DNA of 64,000 bases from Sphaerospermopsis torques-reginae ITEP-024 (GCF_019598945.1 NZ_CP080598.1:4650001-4714000); one strand, 5' to 3'. Shown: positions 45,780 to 55,440, numbered from the stretch's first letter. Program-made: numbers and translations. Notes: generated from the sequence alone by a model not told the origin.

Positions 45780-46027
45780 ATTACCTCTCTTCCTGGATGA
45801 TACTCACGAATATTTCCCCAAATTTCATCAGGATTAATTTCTATACTTTCTTCTATCAATTTTTCTCGAAATTTTGCTATACATTCACCAAGAGTTAATT
45901 TTTCAACTTGATTTTCATGAAAATTTGGCTTTTCATTTTTCATGTTTTTAATCATCATTATAAATTCTGCTATTTGGGTTTCTGTCATTGTTTCTATTTC
46001 TGATAAGAGTTCTTCTTTCAATGTCAT
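45773..46027 (-). CDS. Probable antitoxin of the second PIN pair
   Basis: An 84-residue acidic protein (MTLKEELLSEIETMTETQIAEF, then a tail with LTLGECIAKFREKLIEES and WGNIREYHPGREVIW). I see no standard DNA-binding fold. Its position upstream of the toxin, the seven-base overlap and its size are the main evidence. A similar Phe/Trp-containing tail is often used by antitoxins to occupy the PIN groove. Confidence 0.65.
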   Translation of the reverse strand: MTLKEELLSEIETMTETQIAEFIMMIKNMKNEKPNFHENQVEKLTLGECIAKFREKLIEESIEINPDEIWGNIREYHPGREVIW

Positions 46028-46159
46028 TGTTTTAACTCCTGAATTAAATATTTTTTTATTATATCATTATCAAACCAGAAGTCTAAATATTACATCCTAA
46101 AAATACCATCCTGTACATTCTTTAATCCTGGTTATCCTGATTCAGACAAAAAGATACAA

Positions 46160-46350
46160 CCCACCTTCCGCACCCTAAACTGTCACACAACGAAAATTGG
46201 TCGTTTGGGGATTTGAGATTGGCGAACTGCTTGCAGCAGCGCTTCGCTATCGCCATCTAAGATTTCGACCATTTTGTATCAAAATTATCCTCAACTTGGT
46301 TAAAAAATCCAAAATTACCGATTGTGACACTGGGGGGTGCGGAATGTGGG
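46160..46350. mobile_element. 191-bp MITE with IS1634-like ends
   Basis: The ends start CCCAC(C/A)TTCCGCACC and reach TGTCACA; they are inverted over about 28 bases with six mismatches. ATACAA flanks both sides (46154-46159 and 46351-46356), a 6-bp target duplication. The outermost CCCACATTCCGCAC also forms the ends of the IS1634-family element at 56835-58868, which duplicated 6 bp too. Confidence 0.8.
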
Positions 46351-46400
46351 ATACAAATTCAAACCAGAAGTTAAAACATTACATCCGTAGAATCTAAAAT

Positions 46401-46421
46401 CCCCGTCTCTTGAGAACGGGG
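46401..46421 (-). terminator. Hairpin behind the receiver-domain gene
   Basis: CCCCGT and ACGGGG arms with CTC/GAG inside. On the minus strand the hairpin is followed by ATTTTAGATT, a weak T tract. It lies 33 bases after the stop of the receiver-domain gene. Confidence 0.5.
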
Positions 46422-46454
46422 AGCGTCAAAAGAAATAGAAATAGCCAAGAAAAC

Positions 46455-47027
46455 TTATTTAATTTTCTGCTTAATAAATCTTACCACCAGAGTTAGATGT
46501 TTCTTTAAATTATCAATTTCCGCTTGCATCTTGGCAATTTTAGCATTAAGAGCTTGAATTTCAGCGGCAGAAGCTCCTTCTGTACCAGCTTTAGTAGCTC
46601 CTACTGCTGCTGTTGTAGTAGCTGCTGGAGTAACAGCATCTGTACGGCCTTGTTTAGCTGCTTTTGCCATAGCTGATTTAATAGCATTAATCACCTGTCT
46701 ATTGTCAAAAGGCTTGTTGAGAAATTCAAAATATTCAAATGGTTCGGGAATTTTTTCTGTCACCTCTTCCTTACGGCCAGACATGATCACTAAAGGAATT
46801 TTCTTTAATTCTGGGTTGGCTTGAATTTTTTGAAAAACTTCCCAGCCACTCATTTTCGGTAAAATAAAATCCAACATGATCAAGCTGACTTTTTCTTTAA
46901 GGATGAGATTATATCCTTCTAAACCGTCTTTTGCTTCTAATACCTCAAAATTGCCTGGAGGCAACATTTCACGAACTTTTACTCTGATAACTGTAGTGTC
47001 ATCGATAACTAGAATTTTGTTGGCCAC
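46455..47027 (-). CDS. Response regulator, CheY-like receiver with coiled-coil tail
   Basis: A 190-residue protein. Residues 1-120 are a receiver domain: acidic pair in LVIDDTTV, phosphoacceptor D53 in IMLDFILPKMSGW, Ser/Thr switch in LVIMSGRKE, and K105 in FLNKPFD. Then comes an Ala/Thr-rich linker (VTPAATTTAAVGATKAGTEG) and a coiled coil (AEIQALNAKIAKMQAEIDNLKKHL). There is no DNA-binding output, so it probably acts by protein contact or oligomerisation. No kinase is adjacent; the hybrid kinase at 49787 is 2.7 kb away and encoded on the other strand. Confidence 0.9.
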   Translation of the reverse strand: MANKILVIDDTTVIRVKVREMLPPGNFEVLEAKDGLEGYNLILKEKVSLIMLDFILPKMSGWEVFQKIQANPELKKIPLVIMSGRKEEVTEKIPEPFEYFEFLNKPFDNRQVINAIKSAMAKAAKQGRTDAVTPAATTTAAVGATKAGTEGASAAEIQALNAKIAKMQAEIDNLKKHLTLVVRFIKQKIK

Positions 47028-47245
47028 GACTGATTACTCTACCAAAGACTATAAGTTTATATGGCTGATGCGCCGACTGACATTAAGAATTCTCCCACTA
47101 TATATAAGATTTGTGTAAATTGGGGGAGAGTATATTTCCGTATAATTGCCAAAACTGTAAGCTATTGGTAGCTTTACGTTTATAGGTATCATATTACAGT
47201 ATTTCCCAGTGATTTTTTATATTCTCAAGTTCATCAACGGATTAT

Positions 47246-48151
47246 ATGACTTCTGCACAAGAACTAAAATCAGAAATTGCTGCCATGCCTAGCTGGTTAC
47301 GCCGTTCTATTGGTAAAGCCAGTGAAATTTCGACGGTACAACGTATTATTAAGCAGCGTCAAATTCATACTATTTGTGAAGAAGGCCGCTGTCCCAACCG
47401 GGGGGAATGCTACGCCCAAAAAACGGCAACTTTTTTACTTATGGGTCCGACTTGTACCAGGTCTTGTGCTTTTTGTCAAGTAGATAAAGGTCACGCACCA
47501 ATGCCTGTAGACGAGGAAGAACCGCAAAAGGTAGCAGAATCTGTACATTTGTTAGGATTGAGCTATGTGGTACTGACTGCTGTTGCCCGTGATGATTTAA
47601 CTGATGGGGGTGCGGGTCATTTTGTCAAGACTATGGCAACAATTCGCCAAATGAACCCAGAAACGCAAATTGAGGTTCTCACACCAGATTTTTGGGGTGG
47701 TGCGGGTGTGGGTGAAACTGGTCAAAAGCAAAGGATAGCTATGATTGTAAATGCTCAACCTGCTTGTTATAACCATAATGTGGAGACAGTCCGCAGGTTA
47801 ACAGGTCCGGTGCGACGAGGTGCAAAATACGATCGCTCTTTGGCAGTGTTAGCAACAGTGAAAGAAATTGATGCCAGTATACCCACTAAGTCCGGTTTAA
47901 TGTTGGGACACGGAGAAACTCAGGAAGAAATAATAGAGACAATGGGGGATTTAAGGGCTGTGGGTTGCGATCGCATCACACTGGGTCAATATATGCGCCC
48001 TTCTTTGGAACATCTCCCAGTACAAAAATACTGGACACCAGCAGAATTTGATGAACTGGGGAAAATAGCAGAGGACATGGGCTTCATTCATGTTCGTTCA
48101 GGTCCTCTGGTGCGAAGTTCTTATCATGCTGGGCAGGAAGGTGACAGGTGA
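47246..48151 (+). CDS. lipA: Lipoyl synthase
   Basis: A 301-residue radical-SAM enzyme that inserts two sulfurs into octanoyl chains on lipoyl domains. Both clusters' ligands are present: auxiliary cluster C44, C49 and C55 ([12 protein letters not shown]) and radical-SAM cluster C70, C74 and C77 (CTRSCAFC). [13 protein letters not shown] is the SAM-binding region, and the C-terminal RSSYHAG is the conserved Ser/Arg that contacts the auxiliary cluster. The enzyme serves pyruvate dehydrogenase and the glycine cleavage system. GGTGACA heptads follow the stop. Confidence 0.96.
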   Translation: MTSAQELKSEIAAMPSWLRRSIGKASEISTVQRIIKQRQIHTICEEGRCPNRGECYAQKTATFLLMGPTCTRSCAFCQVDKGHAPMPVDEEEPQKVAESVHLLGLSYVVLTAVARDDLTDGGAGHFVKTMATIRQMNPETQIEVLTPDFWGGAGVGETGQKQRIAMIVNAQPACYNHNVETVRRLTGPVRRGAKYDRSLAVLATVKEIDASIPTKSGLMLGHGETQEEIIETMGDLRAVGCDRITLGQYMRPSLEHLPVQKYWTPAEFDELGKIAEDMGFIHVRSGPLVRSSYHAGQEGDR

Positions 48152-48290
48152 CAGGTGACAGGTAACAGCAAAAAATTTACCTATTCCCTGTTCCCTGTTC
48201 CCTTCACACAAATATTTTTAAAGATTGTGGAAAATTGGCGCTTATGTTTGCTATTTGTGGAAAAGTGATTAAATCAGGAGAACCAAATTT

Positions 48291-48407
48291 ATGACTTCCA
48301 AAGGAAAAGCTGCTAAACCTTCTTATGTTTTCCGTGCCAGTTGGGCGTTACTGCTGTTGGCGATCAACTTTTTGGTAGCAGCTTATTATTTCCATATCAT
48401 TGAGTAA
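48291..48407 (+). CDS. psaX: Photosystem I subunit PsaX
   Basis: A 38-residue single-helix membrane protein. The N-terminus (MTSKGKAAKPSYVFRASW) is followed by the hydrophobic segment ALLLLAINFLVAAYYF, which closely matches the PsaX of thermophilic and heterocystous cyanobacteria (AKPTYAFR...LLLAINFLVAAYYF). PsaX binds a chlorophyll at the edge of photosystem I. An AGGAG lies about ten bases before the ATG. PsaX is found in only part of the cyanobacteria, which supports the Nostocales-like assignment. Confidence 0.9.
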   Translation: MTSKGKAAKPSYVFRASWALLLLAINFLVAAYYFHIIE

Positions 48408-48606
48408 TTAGCTATCAGCTATCAGCTATCAGCATTTAGCGATCAACTTTCTGGCTATGAGGTTGATGCTAAATACTGACGGCTGACGGCTGATTCTTTA
48501 TACCAATTTAAAAGATGAATGTGAACAATTAAAAGATGAAACTTTGATATATCAGGACTTTCACAATCCAAAATCCAAAATCCAAAATCCAAAATCCAAA
48601 ATGGTA

Positions 48607-49473
48607 TTAGATTGTGCCTTTAAATAAACCTTTAGGACGGATTAACAAGACCAAAATCATGATTAACAGAGCTACACCTTGTTTATACTGAGAACCCAGC
48701 CAAGGAGTGCTGACTTCCTGAACAATACCAATGATAAAAGCAGCAGCGATCGCACCGTAGGGGTTGCCAATACCACCCAAAATCACAGAGGCAAACAAAG
48801 GTAAAATCAAAAACCAGCCCATATTCGGACGTACAGCGGTAATTAAACCGTACATACTACCGCCTAAAGAAGTAAAAATACCAGCTATGATCCAAGTCCA
48901 GAGAATTACTCTATCAACGTTAATACCAGATACTCTAGCTAAGTCTAAATCATCTGCCACTGCTCGCATGGCTTTACCGATTTTAGTGTTTTGTAATATG
49001 TAGTGAAGAAACAAAATCGCCAGTACAGCTAACCCTAGTACCAATAATTGATTTTGCGGTATCCGTAATTCCCCAAATTCTAAAGCCGGGATCACAGGGA
49101 GATTATAGTTTTGGTTTTTACCACCCCAAATAAAAATAATGCCGTTACGGAGAAATAAGGCCAGTCCGATAGAGATAATTATCAGTGTTGTGGAAGTAGC
49201 ACGAACCGAGCGCATCCTTGACCACAGCAATTTTTCTATCAGTAACATTACCGCTACTGTTCCTACTGCGGCTAAAATCATTGATAGCCAAATATTTACA
49301 CTTAGGGTATTTGTTACTAAAGTCAAATAAGCTCCCAAGGTGAGAAAATCACCGTGAGCAAAGTTAGATAATCGTAAAATTCCATAGGTCAGTGTTAGTC
49401 CTACCGCTCCTAGAGCAATAATACTGCCCACAGCAATCCCATTAATGATTAATTGAGCCAGTTGTGTATCCAT
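48607..49473 (-). CDS. Branched-chain/neutral amino acid ABC transporter permease (LivH type)
   Basis: A 288-residue permease with about eight membrane helices. The family start is LIINGIAVGSIIALGAVGLTLTYGILRLSNFAHGDF; IGKAMRAVADDLDLARVSGIN is the EAA-like loop that contacts the ATPase, and the end is QVGVALL-like with LLIRPKGLFKG. It is closest to NatD of the cyanobacterial N-I neutral amino acid system; UrtB of urea transport is a related alternative. No other transporter genes are adjacent, which fits the scattered nat genes. I start at MDTQLAQ (49473); the upstream 29 codons do not fit the family. Confidence 0.88.
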   Translation of the reverse strand: MDTQLAQLIINGIAVGSIIALGAVGLTLTYGILRLSNFAHGDFLTLGAYLTLVTNTLSVNIWLSMILAAVGTVAVMLLIEKLLWSRMRSVRATSTTLIIISIGLALFLRNGIIFIWGGKNQNYNLPVIPALEFGELRIPQNQLLVLGLAVLAILFLHYILQNTKIGKAMRAVADDLDLARVSGINVDRVILWTWIIAGIFTSLGGSMYGLITAVRPNMGWFLILPLFASVILGGIGNPYGAIAAAFIIGIVQEVSTPWLGSQYKQGVALLIMILVLLIRPKGLFKGTI

Positions 49474-49786
49474 TGTTTGACGTTTATATGAAGAAAATAA
49501 AATAAATGTGTAATGTGATTCACTAACAGTTGCATTATGCGTTACAATAGAGACTAACATTTTTAATGTAAGATTAAAAGATATTTCTCCGTTAATATAA
49601 GTAAAACGACGTGAAAAAAAAAAGTATGTAACAAAATGTAAATCACACTGAAAACTTATTCACTCTTGCCTTTTGCCTTTTGCCTCTTGCCTTGCCATAA
49701 CGATAAATTTCAACGTCTACCTACTTACATAAAATCCAGTTCATAATTTCCTGCCAAGGTTAGTTTCTTTGGCTGTTTAGTGAACC
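49474..49786. other. Divergent spacer between the permease and hybrid kinase genes
   Basis: 313 bases without a gene. It contains CTTTTGC heptads near 49670-49695 and AT-rich stretches. I looked for a GTA-N8-TAC NtcA site and found no convincing one. Confidence 0.45.
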
Positions 49787-51622
49787 ATGCAGCAATCTCC
49801 AAGCTTACCAGAACAAAACTCCCAGATCGATGGAACACCAAAACTTTTGCACAGAATCCAGCAACTGCGGGATAATTTTTGGTTGCAAAACAGCTTAAAT
49901 CATTTGCAGAATCGTTTAAATGATTGTCTGCTGGCTGCTAATATGATGCAGTCCGCAGATACAAAAGCAGAAATTTATCAAACGGTAGTCAACGAACTGG
50001 AAAAAGCTTTAAATGCGCGTTGGGTGGCGATCGCGCAATTTCAACCAGATGACATTGTGGGTAAGATTTGTTATGTTTCTAGTTATCCCTCCTTGAGAAA
50101 ACAAACGTCAGAAATAATATCCCAACCTGGGACAAAGCTGGACTTGAGGTTAAACGCTACCATCAGACTGGAAGATTTGCAGCAAATGGAGAAACAAAAA
50201 CCTGGCAGTGCTTGGCGTTTATTTGAAGATGCTAATGGTATGATGGCATGGCTAATTATTGACACATCAAAGTCTAACGTGAATGGTGTTTCAATTAAAC
50301 CATCCTTAACTCCCCTGCGATCACAATTCATTAAAAGAACAATTCAGTATTGTCATACAGCCTTAACACAACTAAAGCAAATACAATTTTGGCAAGAAAG
50401 ATGTCAACAATTAGCTAATTATAATCAAGAATTAGAACGCACCAATCAACTTAAAAATCAATTTCTCGCCAATACCAGTCACGAAATCCGCACACCTTTA
50501 AGTTGTATAGTTGGATTTACTCATCTACTTTTAGCACAAGGTTACGAACCAGAGAGACAACGCCATCAAGAATATTTACACATCATCCAATCGAGTGGTA
50601 AGTATTTATTAAACTTGATTAACGATATTTTGGATCTTTCCAAAATTGAAGCCAACCAGCTAGAAGTGCAATGGGAAATAATTGATGTACCATTATTATG
50701 TGGCAATGTTTTAGCTTTGGTGAAAGAAAAAGCTGCCAATAAAGGTTTGAAATTACGTTTACAAATTAACGATGATGTCACAACTTTATTAGCTGATCCT
50801 TTGCGACTGAAGCAAATGCTATTGAATTTATTATTTAATGCGATCAAATTTACCAATTCAGGTAGTGTTGGTTTAAGAGTAGCTACACAAGATTTATATT
50901 TACGGTTTACAGTTTGGGATACTGGGATTGGTATTTACAAAGAAGATCAATCTTTACTATTTCGTCCTTATAGTCAAATTATTAATTCTGGTTCAAGAAA
51001 CAATGAAGGTACTGGTTTAGGGTTGGTGGTGACACAACAACTGGCTCAAATTCATGGTGGTTATTTAGAGTTAGAATCGGAAGTAAATAAAGGTTCTGCT
51101 TTTACTATTATCTTACCACTTCAACCCACAGGAAAAGTTTTGGACGCAATAGAAGACAAGGCAGAAAAAGATTTAGAATTAAGTAAAGTAACGAGTAATT
51201 CTTCTGTTCATATTCCCATCAGTATATCAAGAGAAATTTTGTTAGTAGAAGATGATTTTGCCAATTCTGAATTAATGCGAATTTATTTAAGTAGATTAAG
51301 TTATCAATTAACTTGTGTTAAGAATACACAGGAAATGTGGATGACTCTCCCACAGATACAACCAGCAGTAATTTTAATGGATGTGAATTTACCAGATAGC
51401 AATGGTTTGAATGTAGTAGAACAACTGCGAAAACATCCCCAATATCAGCATATTCCGATAATTGCCCAAACAGCAATGGCGATGAAAGGAGATAGAGAAA
51501 CTTGTTTAGCTGCTGGTTTTGATGATTATATTTCTAAACCCATAGATTTACAAATTTTAGGTAGTATGGTGGCAAAATATTGTCAAGGATTTAACAATGG
51601 ACAATTGATAATTGATCATTGA
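49787..51622 (+). CDS. Hybrid sensor histidine kinase with GAF-like and receiver domains
   Basis: A 611-residue signalling protein without membrane segments. The N-terminal region (about 50-200) looks like a GAF-type sensor, preceded by a short coiled stretch. The kinase has H232 in NTSHEIRTPL, N box LLNLLFNAIKFT, G1 DTGIGI and G2 GTGLGL. The C-terminal receiver has D532 in ILMDVNLPDSNG and the Lys in YISKPID. It probably autophosphorylates and passes the phosphate to its own receiver, with an unknown downstream partner. The P-type ATPase gene is convergent. Confidence 0.92.
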   Translation: MQQSPSLPEQNSQIDGTPKLLHRIQQLRDNFWLQNSLNHLQNRLNDCLLAANMMQSADTKAEIYQTVVNELEKALNARWVAIAQFQPDDIVGKICYVSSYPSLRKQTSEIISQPGTKLDLRLNATIRLEDLQQMEKQKPGSAWRLFEDANGMMAWLIIDTSKSNVNGVSIKPSLTPLRSQFIKRTIQYCHTALTQLKQIQFWQERCQQLANYNQELERTNQLKNQFLANTSHEIRTPLSCIVGFTHLLLAQGYEPERQRHQEYLHIIQSSGKYLLNLINDILDLSKIEANQLEVQWEIIDVPLLCGNVLALVKEKAANKGLKLRLQINDDVTTLLADPLRLKQMLLNLLFNAIKFTNSGSVGLRVATQDLYLRFTVWDTGIGIYKEDQSLLFRPYSQIINSGSRNNEGTGLGLVVTQQLAQIHGGYLELESEVNKGSAFTIILPLQPTGKVLDAIEDKAEKDLELSKVTSNSSVHIPISISREILLVEDDFANSELMRIYLSRLSYQLTCVKNTQEMWMTLPQIQPAVILMDVNLPDSNGLNVVEQLRKHPQYQHIPIIAQTAMAMKGDRETCLAAGFDDYISKPIDLQILGSMVAKYCQGFNNGQLIIDH

Positions 51623-51649
51623 TAATGAGGTTAATTGGGTGGAAAATCT

Positions 51650-54457
51650 TTAGATTTCAGCTTGATGGTTGACTCTGTTAATAATTCTTTTTCGCAATTC
51701 ATCAGCTATTAAAATTAACGGTGGACAAAATAACAACATTAATAAATAAGATGGTTTTAAAGGTGCTGTTGAGAAGATTTTTTGCAGGGTAGGAGAATAA
51801 ATAATAGAGAGAATTAATATCCATTCTATGGCAATTCCTGCCCAAATCAAACGATTAGTAAAAAAGCCCAATCGCAAAATTGAAAACCGTTCCGAACGAC
51901 AAGCAAAAACGTTACCATCTTGACAGGCGACAATTACGGCTAAAGTCATGGTTGTGGCTTGATGATAAATCGCCATTGTGGCAGCATTGGCTGAGTGAGA
52001 TAAAATACTGGGACTGAGTGCTTGTAATTGGGGAAGATGATAACCATTTGTCCACCAAACAAAGAAAAATCCTGCCATCCCTGCTATACCTTCCAGCAGT
52101 CCTAAAAAGCAGTAAGCACGCAGTAATAAAGGTAAATCTAACAAAGATTGGTTTTTTTTCCGGGGTGGTAACTCCATTGAACCAGTTTCCGGTTTTTCTG
52201 CCCCTAATGCTAGTGCCGGCAGCATATCTGTACCTAAGTCAATGGCTAAGATTTGCAAAATTACCAGTGCTGGGGGGATTTTCAGAAATACCATTGCGAG
52301 GAAAGGTAAAAACTCCGCCATGTTGGAGGCGAGAATATAAGTCATGAACTTACGGATGTTTTGATACACCGCCCGCCCCTGTTCAATGGCAGAGACAATA
52401 GTGGCAAAATTATCATCTATGAGAACTATATCCGCAGCTTCACGGGCAACATCTGTACCGCTAATTCCCATTGCAATGCCGATATTTGCAGCGCGTAAAG
52501 CGGGGGCATCATTGACACCATCACCAGTGACAGCGACAATATGACCAAGGGTTTTATATGCTGTAACTAACCTGAGTTTTTGTTCTGGTATGACTCTGGC
52601 AAAGACTAACCCGGTTTTGTGTTTGTGGATGATTTGCCGTAATTGAGTATCAGAAAGATGTCCTAATTGTTCACCAGTGATAATTCTGGGTTTACCGTTT
52701 GCTAAACCGATGCGTTGGGCGATCGCTGCTGCTGTCAAACCATAATCGCCTGTAATCATAGTAACTTGAATTCCGGCACGATGACAAAGGGCGATCGCAT
52801 CCGCAACTTCTGGACGTGGTGGATCAATCATCGCCACCAATCCCAAAAAGGTCAAATCCTGTTCTAATAAATTATTATCTTGCTGGTTTAATTCCGTCCC
52901 ACCTTGCCTTATCGCCACCCCTAACACACGATAACCTTGACTTGCTAATTGATCATTAGCGGTAATAATTTCCTCATGCTGAATTTCCGTCAATTCCAGC
53001 TTTTCCCCTGAATGCCATAAATACCGCGAATGTTCTAATACATCTAAAGGTGCGCCCTTAGTAAAAATCACATACTCGTAATTTTCCACATCATCTAACC
53101 CTAAATTACCTTTTAACAACACCGTCATCAGTCGCCGGTGAGAGTCAAAAGGAATTTCTCGAACTCTGGGCGATCGCTGTTGTAACTCCTCCAACTGCAA
53201 ACCCGCCTTAATTGCAGCCACCAACAAAGCCGCCTCCGTAGGATCACCCACAGCTTGCCATTGATTGGAATTAGGGGGATGATTTAACCGCGCATTAGAA
53301 CAAAGTGCCGCACCAGCCAAAATTAACCGCACCTGAGACTGATATTCAGGAGATGAAATTTCCACTTCTCCCTTGGGTTCATAACCGACCCCAGTCACGT
53401 TAATATTAGTATTAGGAATCCATAATTGGCGGACAGTCATTTCATTTTTTGTCAAAGTCCCGGTTTTATCAGTACAAATAACAGTAGTTGCACTGAGAGT
53501 TTCCACCGCAGACAAGCGCCGCACCAAAGCATTCTTTCTGGCCATGCGCCTAACACCAATAGCCAATGCTAAACTCACAGTAGGTAGTAAACCTTCCGGC
53601 ACAAAAGCCACAATAATGCCAATAGCAAAAATGAAACTTTCTCGTAGTTGCATTCCTACCAGTAACTTCGTTAATAAAAATATCACCACCCCCATACTCA
53701 AAGCAATGATAGTAATGATGTGAACTACCCTAGAAATCTGCACTTCTAAAGTGCTGGGTTCTCGTTTCACATGGGCTGTAAGATGGGCTACTTGACCAAA
53801 TTCTGTATGTGTACCTGTGGCATAGACTACAGCCAGTCCCCGACCAGAAGCCACAGTAGAACCTGCAAAGACTAAATTACTAGCTTCAGAAGCGTGGATA
53901 TTGGCGGCGGTGACGGGTTCGCTAATGCGGGGAACGGGCAAAGATTCTCCTGTGAGTACGGAAGCATCTACATATAAAGACTGACTTTCAATAAGTCTGG
54001 CATCAGCAGAGATTTTATCACCTTCTTCTAACTGCATGACATCGCCGCTAACTAATTCACGGGCAGGAATTACAGATAATTTGCCATCACGAAAAACTTT
54101 AGCTTGAGAAGGTAGGATTTTTTTCAGTGCTGATAAGGCTTTTTCTGCTTGATATTCTTGCCAAAAACTAAAAATAGCATTAATCCAAATTACTGCCCAA
54201 ATTGCCCAACCTAATTCCGGGGTTTGGGAAATAAAAGCTAATATTCCCGCTACCCATAATAGCAACGCCATAAAATGGGTTAATTGGTCAGTGAAACGGA
54301 GAATTAAAGGGCGTGTTTGGGGTTCGGGAAGTTCATTATAACCGGATTTTTTTAATCTTAAATTTGCTTCTGCCTCGCTGATACCTTGGGGAGTTGTTGT
54401 TAGTGTTTTGTAGACTTCTGGAGGTGTCAGCGTCCAAATATGAAAGTTAGAATTCAT
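51650..54457 (-). CDS. Cation-translocating P-type ATPase (type II)
   Basis: A 935-residue membrane pump. The phosphorylated Asp330 lies in ICTDKTGTLTKNE; the actuator loop is LTGESLPVPR, the P-domain hinge MITGDYGLTA and TGDGVNDAPAL. The membrane motif FVPEGLLPTVSLALAIG has Glu-Gly-Leu like the Ca2+ and Na+/K+ pumps. There are about ten membrane helices, and the N-terminal cation ATPase domain (HIWTLTPPEVYKTLTTTPQGIS) is present. The ion is not decided: Ca2+ or Na+ are both plausible. The C-terminal LSHSANAATMAIYHQATTMTL is usual for bacterial members. Confidence 0.92.
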   Translation of the reverse strand: MNSNFHIWTLTPPEVYKTLTTTPQGISEAEANLRLKKSGYNELPEPQTRPLILRFTDQLTHFMALLLWVAGILAFISQTPELGWAIWAVIWINAIFSFWQEYQAEKALSALKKILPSQAKVFRDGKLSVIPARELVSGDVMQLEEGDKISADARLIESQSLYVDASVLTGESLPVPRISEPVTAANIHASEASNLVFAGSTVASGRGLAVVYATGTHTEFGQVAHLTAHVKREPSTLEVQISRVVHIITIIALSMGVVIFLLTKLLVGMQLRESFIFAIGIIVAFVPEGLLPTVSLALAIGVRRMARKNALVRRLSAVETLSATTVICTDKTGTLTKNEMTVRQLWIPNTNINVTGVGYEPKGEVEISSPEYQSQVRLILAGAALCSNARLNHPPNSNQWQAVGDPTEAALLVAAIKAGLQLEELQQRSPRVREIPFDSHRRLMTVLLKGNLGLDDVENYEYVIFTKGAPLDVLEHSRYLWHSGEKLELTEIQHEEIITANDQLASQGYRVLGVAIRQGGTELNQQDNNLLEQDLTFLGLVAMIDPPRPEVADAIALCHRAGIQVTMITGDYGLTAAAIAQRIGLANGKPRIITGEQLGHLSDTQLRQIIHKHKTGLVFARVIPEQKLRLVTAYKTLGHIVAVTGDGVNDAPALRAANIGIAMGISGTDVAREAADIVLIDDNFATIVSAIEQGRAVYQNIRKFMTYILASNMAEFLPFLAMVFLKIPPALVILQILAIDLGTDMLPALALGAEKPETGSMELPPRKKNQSLLDLPLLLRAYCFLGLLEGIAGMAGFFFVWWTNGYHLPQLQALSPSILSHSANAATMAIYHQATTMTLAVIVACQDGNVFACRSERFSILRLGFFTNRLIWAGIAIEWILILSIIYSPTLQKIFSTAPLKPSYLLMLLFCPPLILIADELRKRIINRVNHQAEI

Positions 54458-54976
54458 ACTTTTGGTATCAATCGGGCGTTCATATTTTAGATGCTGATTT
54501 TATAGCTTTTCATCTGTCTGAGGTATTGTCAGAATCAGGATATCCAGGATTGAAGGATTTACAGGATGGTAATTTTTAGATTGTTTATAACATTTAAAGG
54601 CAATCATCAAACAACATCCTCAAAATCCCAACATCCTCACAAACAATCATTCAGCAACATCCTGTTAATCCTATCATCCTGGACATCCTGATTCAGACAA
54701 AAATTTAAGACTTGACAAGACGCAAATGTTATATTACACTTATGTTATGAGTGGAAATCTGTCCGCGCATATATAGTAAGATTTTGTATTATTAACATCA
54801 TTATTTTTACCCATATCTCAAAGATCCCCGACTTCTTTGATCCAATCATCCTCTATCAAAATCAATTATTATAGAAATTGAGGATCTAAATCCTGTTAAT
54901 CCTTAAATCCTGTTAATCTGGATTCAGACAATATAGATGTGATATCTTAATGATTAGATCATCCCAAATAAACTAT
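54458..54976. other. Gene-free region: dispersed repeats and a promoter-leader unit
   Basis: It contains two copies of the GGATATCCAGGAT...GATTCAGACAA type repeat (about 54523-54705), an uninterrupted TTGTTTATAACATTT site, the promoter-leader unit (54712-54803) and a further repeat with GATCCCCGACTTCTTTGATC-type DNA (54823 onward). No protein gene. Confidence 0.65.
54712..54740 (+). promoter_or_regulatory. Sigma-70-type promoter with conserved leader, copy 1
   Basis: TTGACA (54712-54717) and TACACT (54735-54740) are separated by exactly 17 bases. The next 60 bases up to about 54803, including ATGAGTGGAAATCTG and GCGCATATATAGTA, are almost the same as those after the promoter at 58924. The spacer itself differs, so both core boxes seem conserved. 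It precedes hicBA by about 240 bases. Confidence 0.65.
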
Positions 54977-55201
54977 ATGAAACAAATTAAAATTATTGTA
55001 GAAAAACACTTTGATGGTTATATTGCTTATCCCCTTGGTATTCAAGGAGTTATAGTTGGTGAAGGTGACAGTTATGAAGAAGCTTTAGCGGATGTAAAAT
55101 CAGCAATCCGATGTCATATAGAAGTATTTGGTAAGGAAGTTTTAGAAGATGAATCACCAATTTTAGAAGCTTTTGTAGCTGAAGCTGAGGTGATTATCTA
55201 A
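54977..55201 (+). CDS. hicB: HicB-family antitoxin
   Basis: A 74-residue HicB-like protein. The fold signature is IIVEKHFDGYIAYPLGIQGVIVGEGDSYEEALADVKSAI, here cut up as VEKHFDGYIAYPLG and EGDSYEEALADVKSAI; this is the degraded RNase H-like domain that covers HicA. A separate DNA-binding domain is not present. The stop overlaps the ATG of hicA by one base (TAATG). I start at ATG 54977 (MKQIKI); an in-frame ATG at 54950 would add nine residues not seen in the family. Confidence 0.8.
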   Translation: MKQIKIIVEKHFDGYIAYPLGIQGVIVGEGDSYEEALADVKSAIRCHIEVFGKEVLEDESPILEAFVAEAEVII

Positions 55202-55440
55202 TGCCTAAATTTCCTGTAGATGCACCAAAAGCAAAAGTTATTAGAACATTGGAATTACTCGGATTTAGTATTATTCGAGAACGAGAACATATTGTTATGG
55301 TAAAAGACAATAAAGATGGAACAAAAACACCATTAACTATACCTAATCATTCACAGATTAAAAGTTCAACATTAAGATCGATCTGTACTCAGGCTGGAAT
55401 ATCACGGGAAGATTTTTTAGCAGCATACGAACAAGCATAA
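55201..55440 (+). CDS. hicA: HicA-family mRNA interferase toxin
   Basis: A 79-residue double-stranded RNA-binding-like toxin: LELLGFSIIREREHIVMVKDN carries the catalytic His (EHIVMV), then PLTIPNHSQIKSSTLRSICTQAGI, the usual HicA end motif. HicA cleaves mRNA and is blocked by HicB. The pair is translationally coupled. Antitoxin-first order and a conserved promoter unit upstream suggest a mobile stabilising module. Confidence 0.85.
   Translation: MPKFPVDAPKAKVIRTLELLGFSIIREREHIVMVKDNKDGTKTPLTIPNHSQIKSSTLRSICTQAGISREDFLAAYEQA

Larger units (their letters stand above)
46028..46454. other. Gene-free region with dispersed repeat, MITE and hairpin
   Basis: It holds, in order: a copy of the ATCCTGATTCAGACAA repeat (about 46108-46150), the MITE at 46160-46350, and a CCCCGT hairpin (46401-46421). 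The short frame inside the MITE is not considered a gene. Confidence 0.65.

Noticed and set aside
46197-46397. 66-codon frame in the vapC-receiver spacer
   Set aside because: It runs through the 191-bp MITE and its target duplication.
49474-49786. Possible NtcA site upstream of the amino acid permease
   Set aside because: No GTA-N8-TAC with a properly spaced -10 box could be read with confidence.
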